The position numbers and the translations under genes were made by a program. This document shows, piece by piece, positions 16,771 to 26,287 of a stretch of 64,000 bases of DNA. The stretch comes from an uncultured Porphyromonadaceae bacterium (GTDB taxonomy: Bacteria > Bacteroidota > Bacteroidia > Bacteroidales > Muribaculaceae). The notes below the pieces were generated by a model. The model made no database searches. It was not told where the DNA came from and was given only the letters and a program-made list of their open reading frames with translations. Each line of letters starts with the position of its first letter. Within the stretch, counting starts at the first letter, position 1. The stretch covers positions 62,001-126,000 of the forward strand of contig UQLL01000001.1 in assembly GCA_900541835.1 (NCBI GenBank). Reading direction: 5' to 3'.

Positions 16771-18545
16771 CTTGGTTTGTGTATTAGTTGCATCTCGCAC
16801 TCGCGGCAGTTGAAGCGGAGCTCGAAGCGGTTGGACCCGGAGGCGATAGTGAGTGGCTGGCGTATATGCTTCCCTTCGGGAGTCCGGAGACACTGACCCT
16901 GTTCCCTCAGTATGCAGTGCCGACAGGTCATGGCCACCTTGCCTGAGAGCTGAGAGCCGGGGGGTGAGAGTTCCAGGGCAGGCTCGATTTCGGTGACACC
17001 GTGGGAGCGGTAGAAGTCCTCGGCAAGAGGGTTGGCGACATTGTCGGCGAAGGTCAGCACCGGGTATGGGAATCGGACTAACGTATTCTCTTTGTGGCGG
17101 AGGCCGAAAGGATAGGTGATGCGGTTGAGGCGATTGAGCCTGGCGATGAGCTGTCGGCGGAAGGCGGTCAGCGACGAGGGGGTGTAGGCGCGGTCGGCGG
17201 CCAGCAGGTCGGTGAAGGTGCGAAGCTCGTAGATGGTATTGCCGAGCTTGCCGAATATTTCGCGCAGCTTCCTGGCGTTCTTCACCCCCTCCACAGGCTC
17301 GGGCAGGGGGAGGGTAAGACGCAGTCCGCGCTCGTCGGTGGCAGTGGCGATGCCGTTCTCGAGGGTGATGTCGAGGGCAATGCGACGGACGGGATTGGAG
17401 TGGCTGACGGCATCGGTGAAGAGGCGGTCATAGGTGCGGCGAAGCTCTACGCCATGCGGAATCTTGCGGTTGCCGAGGGTGAGGATTCTGCGTCCTTCTA
17501 TACTATTGACGCGCATACCGGTGTATCCTTCTTTGGGGTCGAAGTAGGCTATGCCGTCGCCGGAATGGAGGTCGGAAACCTGCACCGGCTCGCCGAGCGA
17601 TTTGGGGGTCAGAGGCGAGGTGAGGCCGGCGGGACGTCGCTCGTCGATGAAGTAATGCGTGAAGCCTCGGTTGAAGCTTTTGGATGGGTCGGGCACGAAG
17701 CCGGGGTCGGAGGTGCCGAAAGAACTGCGGACGTACGTCTCCGGCTCCTGGTCGATGATGCCATCAAGCAGATAGCGGTAGTGGCTGACGATGTTGCGTA
17801 CGTAGTCGGCATCCTTGAGTCGTCCCTCGATCTTGAAAGAGGAGGCTCCGGCCCGGAGGAGCTGGGGCAGGCGGTCGGAGAGGTTGAGGTCATGGAGTGA
17901 GAGGAGGTGCCGGTCACGGCAGAGAACGTGTCCGTCGGCGTCGGTGAGGGTGTATGGAAGTCTGCACATCTGGGCGCAGGCTCCGCGGTTGGCGCTTCGG
18001 CCCATGCATAGCTGCGAGGCGTGGCAGCGGCCGGAGTAGCTGACGCACAGGGCACCATGGATGAACGTCTCTACGGGCACATCCACTGCCTCGGCTATCT
18101 CCTTTATCTGCGACAGGGTGAGTTCGCGTGCGAGTACGAGCTGGCTGAAGCCGACATCCTGCAGGAAACGGGCCTTTTCGGGCGTGCGGATGTCGCATTG
18201 GGTGCTGGCATGGAGCTCTATGGGTGGCAGATCGAGGCGTAGCAGAGCCATGTCCTGGACTATCAGCGCGTCCACCCCGGCGCGGTAAAGGTCGGTGCAA
18301 AGGCGCTCGGCCTGTTTCAGCTCGTTGGGATAGAGTATGGTGTTGACGGTGGCGTATACGCGGGCGCGGTACTGGTGGGCGAAGTCCACGAGCCGACGGA
18401 TATCATCGATGGAATTGGCCGCCGACTGACGTGCGCCAAACGACTCCGGACCGATATAGACCGCATCAGCACCGTGGCTGACGGCCGCTATGCCGATGTC
18501 GGCGTTACGGGCAGGCGCAAGCAGTTCGATTTTCCGTGGAGTCAT
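16767..18545 (-). CDS. U32 family peptidase-like protein (RlhA-type rRNA hydroxylation family)
   Basis: 592 residues from ATG 18545; an earlier ATG at 18569 lies in a family-1 palindrome and would add MRPYQIEA, which looks unconserved. IELLAPARNADIGIAAVSHGADAVYIG is the U32 start. A Cys-rich segment (Cys167, 174, 180, 190 and 194, in SGRCHASQLCMGRSANRGAC and AQMC) suits the iron-sulphur site of RlhA/TrhP-like members. RlhA of E. coli hydroxylates 23S rRNA C2501; some U32 proteins were described as collagenases. The C-terminal half contains a DUF3656-like region. A GAGAGTTGA tract encodes part of the linker SPPGSQLSG. It is coupled to the FAD protein downstream. Confidence 0.88.
   Translation of the reverse strand: MTPRKIELLAPARNADIGIAAVSHGADAVYIGPESFGARQSAANSIDDIRRLVDFAHQYRARVYATVNTILYPNELKQAERLCTDLYRAGVDALIVQDMALLRLDLPPIELHASTQCDIRTPEKARFLQDVGFSQLVLARELTLSQIKEIAEAVDVPVETFIHGALCVSYSGRCHASQLCMGRSANRGACAQMCRLPYTLTDADGHVLCRDRHLLSLHDLNLSDRLPQLLRAGASSFKIEGRLKDADYVRNIVSHYRYLLDGIIDQEPETYVRSSFGTSDPGFVPDPSKSFNRGFTHYFIDERRPAGLTSPLTPKSLGEPVQVSDLHSGDGIAYFDPKEGYTGMRVNSIEGRRILTLGNRKIPHGVELRRTYDRLFTDAVSHSNPVRRIALDITLENGIATATDERGLRLTLPLPEPVEGVKNARKLREIFGKLGNTIYELRTFTDLLAADRAYTPSSLTAFRRQLIARLNRLNRITYPFGLRHKENTLVRFPYPVLTFADNVANPLAEDFYRSHGVTEIEPALELSPPGSQLSGKVAMTCRHCILREQGQCLRTPEGKHIRQPLTIASGSNRFELRFNCRECEMQLIHKPR
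16943..16972. repeat. GAGAGTTGA-type tract inside the U32 gene
   Basis: CTGAGAGCTGAGAGCC then GGTGAGAGTTCC, read in frame as part of ELSPPGSQLSG in the U32 protein. Confidence 0.5.
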
Positions 18546-18561
18546 AGCTTCAATCTGATAC

Positions 18562-18582
18562 GGACGCACGAGCCATGCGTCC
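18562..18582. repeat. Family-1 palindrome supplying a stop codon
   Basis: GGACGCACGAGCCATGCGTCC followed by CTACA. On the minus strand the adjacent TGTAG provides the TAG stop of the purF-like gene (18583-18585). Confidence 0.7.
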
Positions 18583-20463
18583 CTACACTCTGAGGTCCTT
18601 GTGGCCCTCGTAGAAATTGATGTAGGCGAGGTTGACGAGCCGGTTACCGCCGGGCGTGGGATAGTCGCCGGAGAAGTACCAGTCGCCGGTGTGGGCCGGG
18701 ATGGCTCGGTGCATGTCCTGGATGGTCTGGTAGACGATCCGCACTTCGGCGCGGGTGTCGTCGGGGGTGAGCATATCGGCTATCTTGTCGCTGATTTCCT
18801 GGTCGGTGAAGGGTGCGTAGATGGCCTTGACACAGTTTCGCTGTTCGGCAACTGGCTTCTTGACCTCCTCCAGGCACTGGCGGTATACCTGTTCAACAAC
18901 GTGGTGCATGCCTCTCTGCTCGAGTAGGGCCATGGCGGCGCGGAAGGCGGCGAATTCGCCCAGGCGGCTCATGTCGATTCCGTAGCAGTCGGGGTAACGG
19001 ACCTGCGGGGATGAGCTGACAACGACTATGCGGCGGGGGCGCAGGCGGTCGAGGATGCGGATGATGGATTGCTTCAGGGTTGTGCCGCGCACGATGCTGT
19101 CGTCGATGATCACGAGGTTGTCCTCTCCTGGTACTATGGAGCCATAGGTGATGTCGTAGACGTGTGCGGCGAGGTCGTTGCGCCGGTCGCCCTGGGCGAT
19201 GAAGGTGCGCAGCTTGATGTCTTTCCAAGCCACCTTTTCCTTGCGGACCTGTCGGCGGAAGATGTGCTCCACGTCGGGTGTATAGGGGACTTCGCCGCTG
19301 GCGAGTCTGCGTGCTAGCTCCACCTTGGCCTCGGCGTTGCGGCGCTCGAACTCCTCGGTGAGTCCCATGTAGGCGACTTCGGCGGTGTTGGGAACGAAGG
19401 ATATGACGGTGTGGCCCATGTCTCCGTCCACGGCTTTTTCCACGGCCGGGGCGAGGAGGGCGCCGAGGCGCTTGCGCTCCCGGTAAATGTCGGAGTCGTT
19501 GCCGCGGGAGAAGTATATGCGCTCGAAGGAGCATTGGCGTGCGGGCTTGTCCTTCAGGATCTGCTCCTGGTGCCAGTCGCCCTTGTAGTCTACCACTATG
19601 GCTGCTCCCGGGGTTAGCTCGTGCACCTGGTCGACCTGGAGGTCGAAGGCGGTAAGTATGACGGGCCGTTCGCTGGCCACGACCACAATCTCGTCGTCGC
19701 AGTAGTAGAAGGCGGGGCGTATGCCGGTGGTGTCGCGCAGGGCCCACATTGAGCCGTTGCCGGCGATGCCGCAGATGACGTAGCCGCCGTCCCACTTTGG
19801 GGCGCAGCGATGCAGGATGTTGCGGACGTCGATGTCGCGGGCTATCTTGCGGCTGAGCTCCATGCCGCGCAGGCCGGCGGCGTGGTTGAGTTCGTAGACG
19901 CGTTCGTTCTCTCGGTCCAGGGCGTGTCCTATCTGCTCGAGAAGGATGAAGCCGTCGGCGTAATAGCGGGGATGCTGGCCCAGGTCGGTTATCTCCTTGA
20001 AGATCTCGTCGACGTTGGTGAGGTTGAAGTTGCCGCACAGGAGCATGTTGCGTGCCCGCCAGTTGTTGCGGCGCATGAATGGATGTACGTTGCTGATGCC
20101 CTTGCGGCCGGTGGTGCTGTAGCGCAGGTGGCCCATGTAGACTTCGCCTACGAAGGGGCACTCTTCCATGGGCTCTCCCTCTGCCAGGTGCTTGTCGATG
20201 TCGGCGTGTGCGTAGGCGAAGATCTGCGAGATGGCGTCGCTTCCCTCGCTGCGCTCGCGGAAGATGTATTCGGTGCCGGGGCGGGAGTGCATCTTGACGC
20301 AGCCTATTCCTGCGCCTTCCTGGCCGCGGTTGTGCTCTTTCTCCATCATGAGGTAGAGCTTGTCGAGGCCCCACAGTTCGGAACCGTATGTCTCCTTGTA
20401 GTAGGATAGGGGCTTGCGGAGGCGAAGCATCACCACTCCACATTCATGCTTTATTTCTTCCAT
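18583..20463 (-). CDS. Amidophosphoribosyltransferase-like protein, long PurF paralogue
   Basis: 626 residues, clearly longer than standard PurF (about 470-500). It starts MEEIKHECGVVML; Cys8 would be the N-terminal nucleophile of the class II glutamine amidotransferase domain after removal of a seven-residue leader. The phosphoribosyltransferase loop VIIDDSIVRGTT is at about 452-463. Extra sequence includes a region around 330-420 (RRNAEAKVELARRLASG) and a C-terminal extension ending YFSGDYPTPGGNRLVNLAYINFYEGH. Bacteroidetes commonly carry this type besides a normal PurF. Whether it makes phosphoribosylamine or has another role is not shown. The stop codon lies in a repeat. Confidence 0.85.
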   Translation of the reverse strand: MEEIKHECGVVMLRLRKPLSYYKETYGSELWGLDKLYLMMEKEHNRGQEGAGIGCVKMHSRPGTEYIFRERSEGSDAISQIFAYAHADIDKHLAEGEPMEECPFVGEVYMGHLRYSTTGRKGISNVHPFMRRNNWRARNMLLCGNFNLTNVDEIFKEITDLGQHPRYYADGFILLEQIGHALDRENERVYELNHAAGLRGMELSRKIARDIDVRNILHRCAPKWDGGYVICGIAGNGSMWALRDTTGIRPAFYYCDDEIVVVASERPVILTAFDLQVDQVHELTPGAAIVVDYKGDWHQEQILKDKPARQCSFERIYFSRGNDSDIYRERKRLGALLAPAVEKAVDGDMGHTVISFVPNTAEVAYMGLTEEFERRNAEAKVELARRLASGEVPYTPDVEHIFRRQVRKEKVAWKDIKLRTFIAQGDRRNDLAAHVYDITYGSIVPGEDNLVIIDDSIVRGTTLKQSIIRILDRLRPRRIVVVSSSPQVRYPDCYGIDMSRLGEFAAFRAAMALLEQRGMHHVVEQVYRQCLEEVKKPVAEQRNCVKAIYAPFTDQEISDKIADMLTPDDTRAEVRIVYQTIQDMHRAIPAHTGDWYFSGDYPTPGGNRLVNLAYINFYEGHKDLRV

Positions 20464-20478
20464 CGTGTTAGTTTAGGA

Positions 20479-20522
20479 ACGCGACGAGCTGAAGCTCGTC
20501 GGCAATTGCTAAGGAAAATGCC
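20479..20522 (-). repeat. Family-2 hairpin repeat
   Basis: On the minus strand GCATTTTCCTTAGCAATTGC leads into GACGAGCTTCAGCTCGTC, a perfect hairpin. It lies in the 84-base gap between smpB and the purF-like gene. Confidence 0.75.
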
Positions 20523-20546
20523 ACGGACGGCGCCTGGGATGCTGGG

Positions 20547-20999
20547 TCAGTGCTTGAAGAGGCGGTCGAGGGAGCGCTTGTCCTCACGTTCGCGGATGCT
20601 TTGACGCTTGTCGTAGGCTTTCTTGCCGCGTGCCACGCCGATGACGAGCTTGGCGAGCCCCTTGTCGGAGATGAACAGGCGCAGTGGTATGATGGTGAAG
20701 CCGGGGTCCTCGGCCACGCGGGCGAGCTTGCGCAGCTCCTTGCGGTTGAGCAGGAGCTTGCGGTCGCGACGGGAAGCGTGGTTGTTGTACGAGCCGTAGA
20801 AGTACTCGGCCACGTACATGCCCTTGACCCAGGCCTCGCCGTTGTCGATTACCACGTAGGTATCGGAGAGACCGGCCTTGCCGTCGCGGATGGACTTGAT
20901 TTCCGTACCTGTGAGCACGATGCCGGCGGTGTAGGTGTCGCCGATCTCGTAGTCGAAGGTGGCGCGGCGGTTCTTTATGTTGACTTGCGAAGGTTTCAT
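20547..20999 (-). CDS. smpB: SsrA-binding protein SmpB
   Basis: 150 residues, full length. It binds tmRNA and delivers it to stalled ribosomes for trans-translation. [27 protein letters not shown] is the conserved N-terminal barrel, followed by GKAGLSDTY and the basic tail [19 protein letters not shown] that enters the mRNA channel. Its ATG overlaps the stop of the Yip1-like gene, making it the last member of the rfb chain by position. The tmRNA gene is not in the window. Confidence 0.97.
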   Translation of the reverse strand: MKPSQVNIKNRRATFDYEIGDTYTAGIVLTGTEIKSIRDGKAGLSDTYVVIDNGEAWVKGMYVAEYFYGSYNNHASRRDRKLLLNRKELRKLARVAEDPGFTIIPLRLFISDKGLAKLVIGVARGKKAYDKRQSIREREDKRSLDRLFKH

Positions 21000-21649
21000 G
21001 ACTTAGAAACGATGTTGTCGGGCAGGAGGATTCCCATGAGCTGGAAGACGAGGAATGGCAGTGCCACTATCAGCAGCACCAGCGCCACCCAGGTTGAAAT
21101 CCTGCGCTGCTCGGGGAGGTTGAAGATGCTCATGCCCTTGTAGGAGAGATATATGGTGTAGGCGGGAGTGAAGGCCAGGAGCACTTCGAGGAAGGGGAGG
21201 CACTCGTACAGGAACAGGAACAGGCAGAGTGTGGAGAGCAAGGCGGCCACATAGCAGTGGCCGAAGGGCGTGTCCATCTTCTCGGCGCAGTCTCGACGCA
21301 TGAGGAGACGCGACAGGGGGAAGGTGAGGAAGTAGGCCACGAAGAAGGCCACGAACTTGCAGGTACCGTCGATGAGGCAGTGGCTGACGGTGGCGCCGAA
21401 GTAGAACTTGTCGGCGAAAGCTCCGAGGGCGCAGAGGGCGATCATGGGATAGAAGATGGCGCTCTCCATGTCGACGGCCTTCAGGCGCCCGTACTTCATG
21501 CGCTTGAATCCGTTCAGCGGTGTGGCCCACATCCGCAGCCAGCAGCTCCATGCCGAAGGGCCATGGGGCTTCTTTTCCCCGGAGGCATTCTCCTCCTGTT
21601 CGTCGTTGTAGACCAGGTCGTCGTCGGGTGTGGTATTTTCCTGTCTCAC
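20996..21649 (-). CDS. Yip1-like multi-pass membrane protein
   Basis: 217 residues. An acidic, polar N-terminus of about 30 residues is followed by [20 protein letters not shown] and then four to five hydrophobic segments ([72 protein letters not shown]). The layout is that of Yip1-domain proteins. Function is unknown. It overlaps rfbB upstream and smpB downstream by four bases each. Confidence 0.75.
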   Translation of the reverse strand: MRQENTTPDDDLVYNDEQEENASGEKKPHGPSAWSCWLRMWATPLNGFKRMKYGRLKAVDMESAIFYPMIALCALGAFADKFYFGATVSHCLIDGTCKFVAFFVAYFLTFPLSRLLMRRDCAEKMDTPFGHCYVAALLSTLCLFLFLYECLPFLEVLLAFTPAYTIYLSYKGMSIFNLPEQRRISTWVALVLLIVALPFLVFQLMGILLPDNIVSKS

Positions 21650-22725
21650 CGGTTCTCGTACATCTGGCGGTAGTAGTCCTGGTAGGCGCCGCTGGTGACG
21701 TTGTCAATCCAAGGCTGGTTGTCAAGATACCAGCGGACGGTTCGGCGGAGGCCCTCCTCGAACTGGAGACTCGGTTCCCAGCCCAGCTCGTCTTTGAGCT
21801 TGGTGGCGTTGATGGCGTAGCGAAGGTCGTGGCCGGCGCGGTCGGTGACGTAGGTGATGAGCTGCTCGCTGTCGCCTTCGGGACGGCCCAGCTGGCGGTC
21901 GACCTCGCGGCAGAGGGCATGCACCAGGTCGATGTTGCTCCATTCGTTGAATCCTCCTATATTATAGGTGTCTCCATTCTTGCCTTTATGGAAGATGAGG
22001 TCAATGGCGGCAGCATGGTCCTCGACGTAGAGCCAATCGCGCACGTTCAGACCTTTCCCATATACGGGCAGCGGCTTGTGATGCCGTATGTTGTTGATGA
22101 ACAGAGGGATTAGCTTTTCGGGGAACTGATTCGGACCATAGTTGTTGGAGCAGTTGGTGACGACGGCGGGCAGGCCGTAGGTGTCGTGGTATGCGCGTAC
22201 GAAATGGTCGCTGGAGGCCTTTGAGGCGCTGTAGGGCGAGTGGGGATCGTAGCGGGTGTCCTCGGTGAACATTCCCTTGCCCATCTCCAGGGCGCCGTAG
22301 ACCTCGTCGGTGCTGACATGGTGGAATCGCTTGCCCTGGAACTTATCGGGTGTATCGGACCAGACGCGGCGGGCGGATTCGAGCAGGCTGAGGGTGCCCA
22401 TGACGTTGGTGCGGGCGAAGGTGAAGGGGTCGCGGATGGAGCGGTCTACGTGGCTCTCGGCGGCGAGGTGGATGATGCCGTCGATGGAGTAGCGGCGCAT
22501 CATCCCCTCCATGGCGGCCATGTTGGCCACGTCGGCGCGTTCGAAGCGGTAGTTGGCTGCGTCGGCGATGTCGGCAAGGTTCTCGAGGTTGCCGGCATAG
22601 GTGAGCTTGTCCACGTTCACCACCAGGTAGTCGGGATAGCGGCGAACCAGTCGGCGCACCACGTGGCTGCCGATGAAGCCGGCGCCGCCGGTGACCATTA
22701 TATGTCGTTTGAAATGCTGTGTCAT
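21646..22725 (-). CDS. rfbB: dTDP-glucose 4,6-dehydratase
   Basis: 359 residues from ATG 22725, which overlaps the rfbC-rfbD stop. It is the second step of dTDP-L-rhamnose synthesis. HIMVTGGAGFIGSHVVRRL binds NAD; HLAAESHVDRSI and the catalytic YSASKASSDH tyrosine and lysine are present, as is NCSNNYGPNQFPEKLIP. The length is normal. Longer in-frame starts enter the previous gene and give unrelated sequence. Confidence 0.97.
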   Translation of the reverse strand: MTQHFKRHIMVTGGAGFIGSHVVRRLVRRYPDYLVVNVDKLTYAGNLENLADIADAANYRFERADVANMAAMEGMMRRYSIDGIIHLAAESHVDRSIRDPFTFARTNVMGTLSLLESARRVWSDTPDKFQGKRFHHVSTDEVYGALEMGKGMFTEDTRYDPHSPYSASKASSDHFVRAYHDTYGLPAVVTNCSNNYGPNQFPEKLIPLFINNIRHHKPLPVYGKGLNVRDWLYVEDHAAAIDLIFHKGKNGDTYNIGGFNEWSNIDLVHALCREVDRQLGRPEGDSEQLITYVTDRAGHDLRYAINATKLKDELGWEPSLQFEEGLRRTVRWYLDNQPWIDNVTSGAYQDYYRQMYENR

Positions 22726-24152
22726 TTTTTGTTTAGATTTTCCACGCAGACTTGCAGGGAGTCGCGCCAGTAGGGGATGTCGAGGGAGAAGTCGCGCTGG
22801 ATCTTGTCCTTGCTGAGGACGGAGTATGCGGGTCGTGCTGCCGGAGTGGGATATTCGGCGGTGGTGCAGGGGCGGACGCGGCATGTGTCGCGGCCTCCGA
22901 GGCGCTGGATCTCGCGGGCGAAATCGTACCAGGTGGCGGTGCCGAGGTCGGAGTAGTGGTAGGTGGTGCTGCGGCCGGGGTCGGTTGCTATCCTGAGGAT
23001 GGCGGCGGCGAGGTCTCCGGCGTAGGTGGGGGTGCCGGTCTGGTCGTTGACGACTTTCAGCTCCGGGCGCTCGGACATGAGCTTCAGCATGGTGTGCACG
23101 AAGTTGTTGCCATACTCGGAATAGAGCCAGGAGGTGCGTATGATGGTGTAGCTGCATCCGGCAGCCTTGACCATCTCCTCGCCCTCGAGCTTTGTCATGC
23201 CGTAGACACCGATCGGCGACGTGGGCGTTGTCTCCTCGATAGGTGTGTTGAGGCTGGACTGCCCGAAGACGTAGTCGGTGCTGATGTGGATGAGGTGTGC
23301 GGCGTGTTTCTTGGCGGCGTTGGCGAGCAGCCCCGGCGCCTCGGAATTGAGTTTGCGGGCTGTTGCGATGTCGCTCTCGGCCTTGTCGACGGAGGTGTAG
23401 GCGGCGCAGTTGATGACCACGTTCGGACGAAACTCGGCGAACACCTGGTTTATGCTGTCGGCAGAGGTGATGTCCATCTCGGCGACGTCGGTGAAGAGGA
23501 ACTCGCGGGAGTCGTTCTCGGCCAGTCTGCGCAGGCTGAGACCAAGCTGTCCGTTAGCTCCGGCGACGAGGATGCGCTTGAGCGTGGAGGTCTCCTCCGC
23601 CGGCTTCTGAGCGGCCAGCCATTCTGCCAGGGTGGGGCGGCGACTGTCCTTGTCGGAAACGACTGCCTGCGACAGGTCGCGGTGCCAGTCGATGCCGAGC
23701 GCCGGATCGGCAAAGGAGATGCCGTCCTCAGCTTCCGGACGGTAGTAGTTGTCGCACTTATACTGGAACTTGGCGGCTGGACTGAGTACGGCGAATCCGT
23801 GTGCGAAGCCCCGGGGGATGAAAAGCTGCCGCTTGTTCTCGTCGGTAAGCTCCACGGCCACGTGCCTGCCGAACGTCGGAGAGCCGGGCCGCAGGTCCAC
23901 GGCCACGTCGAGCACACGCCCCTGGACCACGCGCACGAGCTTGGCCTGTGCGTGTTCGCCGCGCTGGAAGTGCATGCCACGCACTACGGGGCCCTCGGAG
24001 TAGCTCTCGTTGTCCTGCACGAAATGGACGTCGGCGACTTCGCGCCGGAACTCGCGTTCCTCGAAGCTCTCGAAGAAATACCCGCGGGAGTCGTGGAACA
24101 CTCGCGGTTCTATTATCTTTACACCCTTGATGGGGGTTTCGGTTACCTTCAT
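22722..24152 (-). CDS. rfbC-rfbD: Bifunctional RfbC-RfbD: dTDP-4-dehydrorhamnose 3,5-epimerase fused to dTDP-4-dehydrorhamnose reductase
   Basis: 476 residues carrying the third and fourth steps of dTDP-L-rhamnose synthesis. Residues 1 to about 180 are the cupin epimerase: FFESFEEREFRREV, VVRGMHFQRGEHAQAKLV with the catalytic-type His61, and FIPRGFAHGF. Residues 191-476 are the reductase: ILVAGANGQLG at 194-204, VVINCAAYTSVDKAESD, and HISTDYVFGQ. The linker is AAQKPAEETST. The frame is continuous and both active sites look intact. It lies between rfbA (15-base gap) and rfbB (ATGA overlap). Confidence 0.95.
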   Translation of the reverse strand: MKVTETPIKGVKIIEPRVFHDSRGYFFESFEEREFRREVADVHFVQDNESYSEGPVVRGMHFQRGEHAQAKLVRVVQGRVLDVAVDLRPGSPTFGRHVAVELTDENKRQLFIPRGFAHGFAVLSPAAKFQYKCDNYYRPEAEDGISFADPALGIDWHRDLSQAVVSDKDSRRPTLAEWLAAQKPAEETSTLKRILVAGANGQLGLSLRRLAENDSREFLFTDVAEMDITSADSINQVFAEFRPNVVINCAAYTSVDKAESDIATARKLNSEAPGLLANAAKKHAAHLIHISTDYVFGQSSLNTPIEETTPTSPIGVYGMTKLEGEEMVKAAGCSYTIIRTSWLYSEYGNNFVHTMLKLMSERPELKVVNDQTGTPTYAGDLAAAILRIATDPGRSTTYHYSDLGTATWYDFAREIQRLGGRDTCRVRPCTTAEYPTPAARPAYSVLSKDKIQRDFSLDIPYWRDSLQVCVENLNKK

Positions 24153-24167
24153 AGTTCTGGTTGACCC

Positions 24168-25043
24168 TTAGTTGTCTTTTAAAACTCCAAGCAGGTACTT
24201 GCCATACTCGTTCTTGGCCATGAGGCTGGCCGATTCCATAAGCTTCTCGCGGGTTATCCAGCCCCGGCGGTATGCCATGGCCTCCAGGCAGGCTATCTTC
24301 AGGCCCTGGCGCTTCTCGAGCACCTCGACGTATATGGAGGCGTCGGCCAGGGAATCGTGCGTGCCGGTATCGAGCCAGGCGAATCCGCGCTCGAGCTTCT
24401 GCACCTTGAGATGCCCGCGCCGCAGGTACTCCTGGTTCACACTGGTGATCTCCAGCTCCCCGCGGGCCGACGGCCTGACCGCCGCTGCCACGTCCACCAC
24501 GTCGTTGGGATAGAAATACAAGCCCGTCACGGCGTAGTTGCTCTTGGGATGCCCAGGCTTCTCCTCTATGCTCAGACAGCGCCCGGCGTCATCGAACTCG
24601 GCCACGCCGTATCGTTCGGGGTCGGCGACCCAGTATCCGAAGACGGTGGCCTCTCCCCTGCCGGCGGCCTCGCGGGCCTCGGTGAGCATGGGCTCGAAGC
24701 CGGTGCCGTGGAAGATATTGTCGCCGAGCACCAGACAGGCGTCGTCGCCGCCGATGAACTCCCGGCCGATGATGAACGCCTGCGCCAGTCCGTCAGGGCT
24801 TGGCTGCACGGCATAACTCATCCGGCAGCCGAAATGGCTGCCGTCGCCCAGGAGTCGCTTGAAATTCGGCAGATCCTCCGGGGTGGATATCAGCAGGATG
24901 TCGCGGATTCCGGCATGCATGAGCGTGGCGAGCGGGTAATAGACCATCGGCTTATCGTACACCGGCAGGAGCTGCTTGCTCACCGCCCTGGTGATGGGAT
25001 AGAGCCGCGTCCCGCTGCCGCCGGCCAAAATTATACCTTTCAT
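24168..25043 (-). CDS. rfbA: Glucose-1-phosphate thymidylyltransferase
   Basis: 291 residues, normal length. It makes dTDP-glucose, the first step of the rhamnose pathway. [35 protein letters not shown] is the nucleotidyltransferase signature; [11 protein letters not shown] and [13 protein letters not shown] follow as in RmlA. It is first in rfbA-rfbCD-rfbB-yip1-smpB. A TAACTTTG box ends only four bases before the ATG, so the mRNA is probably leaderless. Confidence 0.97.
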   Translation of the reverse strand: MKGIILAGGSGTRLYPITRAVSKQLLPVYDKPMVYYPLATLMHAGIRDILLISTPEDLPNFKRLLGDGSHFGCRMSYAVQPSPDGLAQAFIIGREFIGGDDACLVLGDNIFHGTGFEPMLTEAREAAGRGEATVFGYWVADPERYGVAEFDDAGRCLSIEEKPGHPKSNYAVTGLYFYPNDVVDVAAAVRPSARGELEITSVNQEYLRRGHLKVQKLERGFAWLDTGTHDSLADASIYVEVLEKRQGLKIACLEAMAYRRGWITREKLMESASLMAKNEYGKYLLGVLKDN

Positions 25044-25047
25044 ACCG

Positions 25048-25055
25048 CAAAGTTA
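25048..25055 (-). promoter_or_regulatory. Promoter core of the rfb operon, probably leaderless
   Basis: TAACTTTG then CGGT then ATG of rfbA. With the usual distance from the -7 box, transcription would begin at the start codon. Confidence 0.7.
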
Positions 25056-25087
25056 GCACATTTTCCGCACCCGCGCAAACACGGAAA

Positions 25088-25104
25088 GGCTGAGGGCTGA
25101 GAGA
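25088..25104 (+). repeat. GAGAGTTGA-type tract
   Basis: GGCTGAGGGCTGAGAGA lies between rfbA and the galactanase gene. The rest of this 139-base gap shows no clear promoter box; AAGG at 25174 may help the galactanase start. Confidence 0.45.
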
Positions 25105-25182
25105 CCTTATGCGGACCATGTGTCTCTGTACTCGCAGCTCTCGGCAAAATAAAAACGGTGAGTCTGCGTTATTAAGGCAGAT

Positions 25183-26232
25183 ATGAAGACTATCAGCATC
25201 AAGGGCCTGCTGCTTGCGGCCCTGTCGGCAATATTCACGATACATCCCTTCTCTGCCCAGGAACCGCTCTGGTTAGGTGGCGACATCAGTGGCGTTAGTG
25301 CCGACGAGGCTCGTGGACGCAGCTTCCTCGACGCCGACGGCCACGACGCCGACCCTTTCCGGCTCATGCGCGACTATGGCATGAACGCCATACGCCTACG
25401 AGTGTGGGTGAACCCCATAGACGGCTTCTGCTCACCCGGCGACGTAGTGCAGATGGCCCTGCGTGCCAAGGACTTGGGTATGCCGGTGATGATCGATTTC
25501 CACTATAGCGACTGGTGGGCCGATCCCGGCAAGCAGAACATCCCCGAGGAGTGGCGCGACATGGGAGTCGAGGAAATGGCACAGGCACTGGCCGAACATA
25601 CCCGCAACACTTTGGACCTACTGAAATCCAACGACATAGACGTGCGCTGGGTGCAGGTCGGCAACGAGACCACCCACGGCTTCCTTTGGCCAATTGGCCG
25701 TTTCGAGGAGAACCCTGACAACTACGCCATGCTCACCCAGGCCGGCATAGACGCTGTCAAGGAAGTATATCCCGAGGCCCAGGCTATCATCCACCTCGAC
25801 AACGGCTTCGACCAGGAACTCTACGACCGAGTGTTCGACTCACTGGCTGAGCGCGGCGTGAAGTGGGACATCATCGGCATGAGCCTCTATCCCTACTGGG
25901 CCATGGAAGGGAAATTCCGACCCGACGAGGACTCCACGCTCAATGACTGCATCGAGAATATAAAGCACCTCAAGGAGAAGTACGGCACCGACATCATGAT
26001 AACCGAGATAGGCGTGGACGCCAGGGAGCCGGAGGCAGGCTACAACTTTATGGTCAAGACCTTCGACAAGGTCATCGACGAGGTGCCGGACGCTTGCAAA
26101 GGTGTATTCTACTGGGCGCCGGAGATCAACGCCGACGCCGACTACCACCTCGGCGCCTTCAGCCACGACCGTCCCACAAAGATTATGGACGCGTTCAAGT
26201 ATGCATCTCGGAAAGCCGCCGGAACCCGGTAG
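25183..26232 (+). CDS. Secreted arabinogalactan endo-beta-1,4-galactanase, GH53
   Basis: 349 residues with signal peptide (MKTISIKGLLLAALSAIFTI..FSAQ). GH53 enzymes cut beta-1,4-galactan side chains of pectin. LGGDISGVSADEARG, NAIRLRVWVNP, DFHYSDWWADPGKQ and WVQVGNETTHGFLWP (acid/base Glu162) are followed by IIGMSLYPYW and IMITEIGVD (nucleophile Glu275). All key residues are present. No SusC/SusD pair or other glycanase is next to it, so it is not part of an evident polysaccharide utilisation locus here. Confidence 0.93.
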   Translation: MKTISIKGLLLAALSAIFTIHPFSAQEPLWLGGDISGVSADEARGRSFLDADGHDADPFRLMRDYGMNAIRLRVWVNPIDGFCSPGDVVQMALRAKDLGMPVMIDFHYSDWWADPGKQNIPEEWRDMGVEEMAQALAEHTRNTLDLLKSNDIDVRWVQVGNETTHGFLWPIGRFEENPDNYAMLTQAGIDAVKEVYPEAQAIIHLDNGFDQELYDRVFDSLAERGVKWDIIGMSLYPYWAMEGKFRPDEDSTLNDCIENIKHLKEKYGTDIMITEIGVDAREPEAGYNFMVKTFDKVIDEVPDACKGVFYWAPEINADADYHLGAFSHDRPTKIMDAFKYASRKAAGTR

Positions 26233-26266
26233 CCGATGAGTCGGACAACCTCCGACAACGCGTTTC

Positions 26267-26287
26267 GGACGCACGGCCCGTGCGTCC
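26267..26287. repeat. Family-1 palindrome supplying a stop codon
   Basis: GGACGCACGGCCCGTGCGTCC followed by CTACC. On the minus strand the adjoining GGTAG gives the TAG stop (26288-26290) of the TPR protein gene. Confidence 0.7.
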
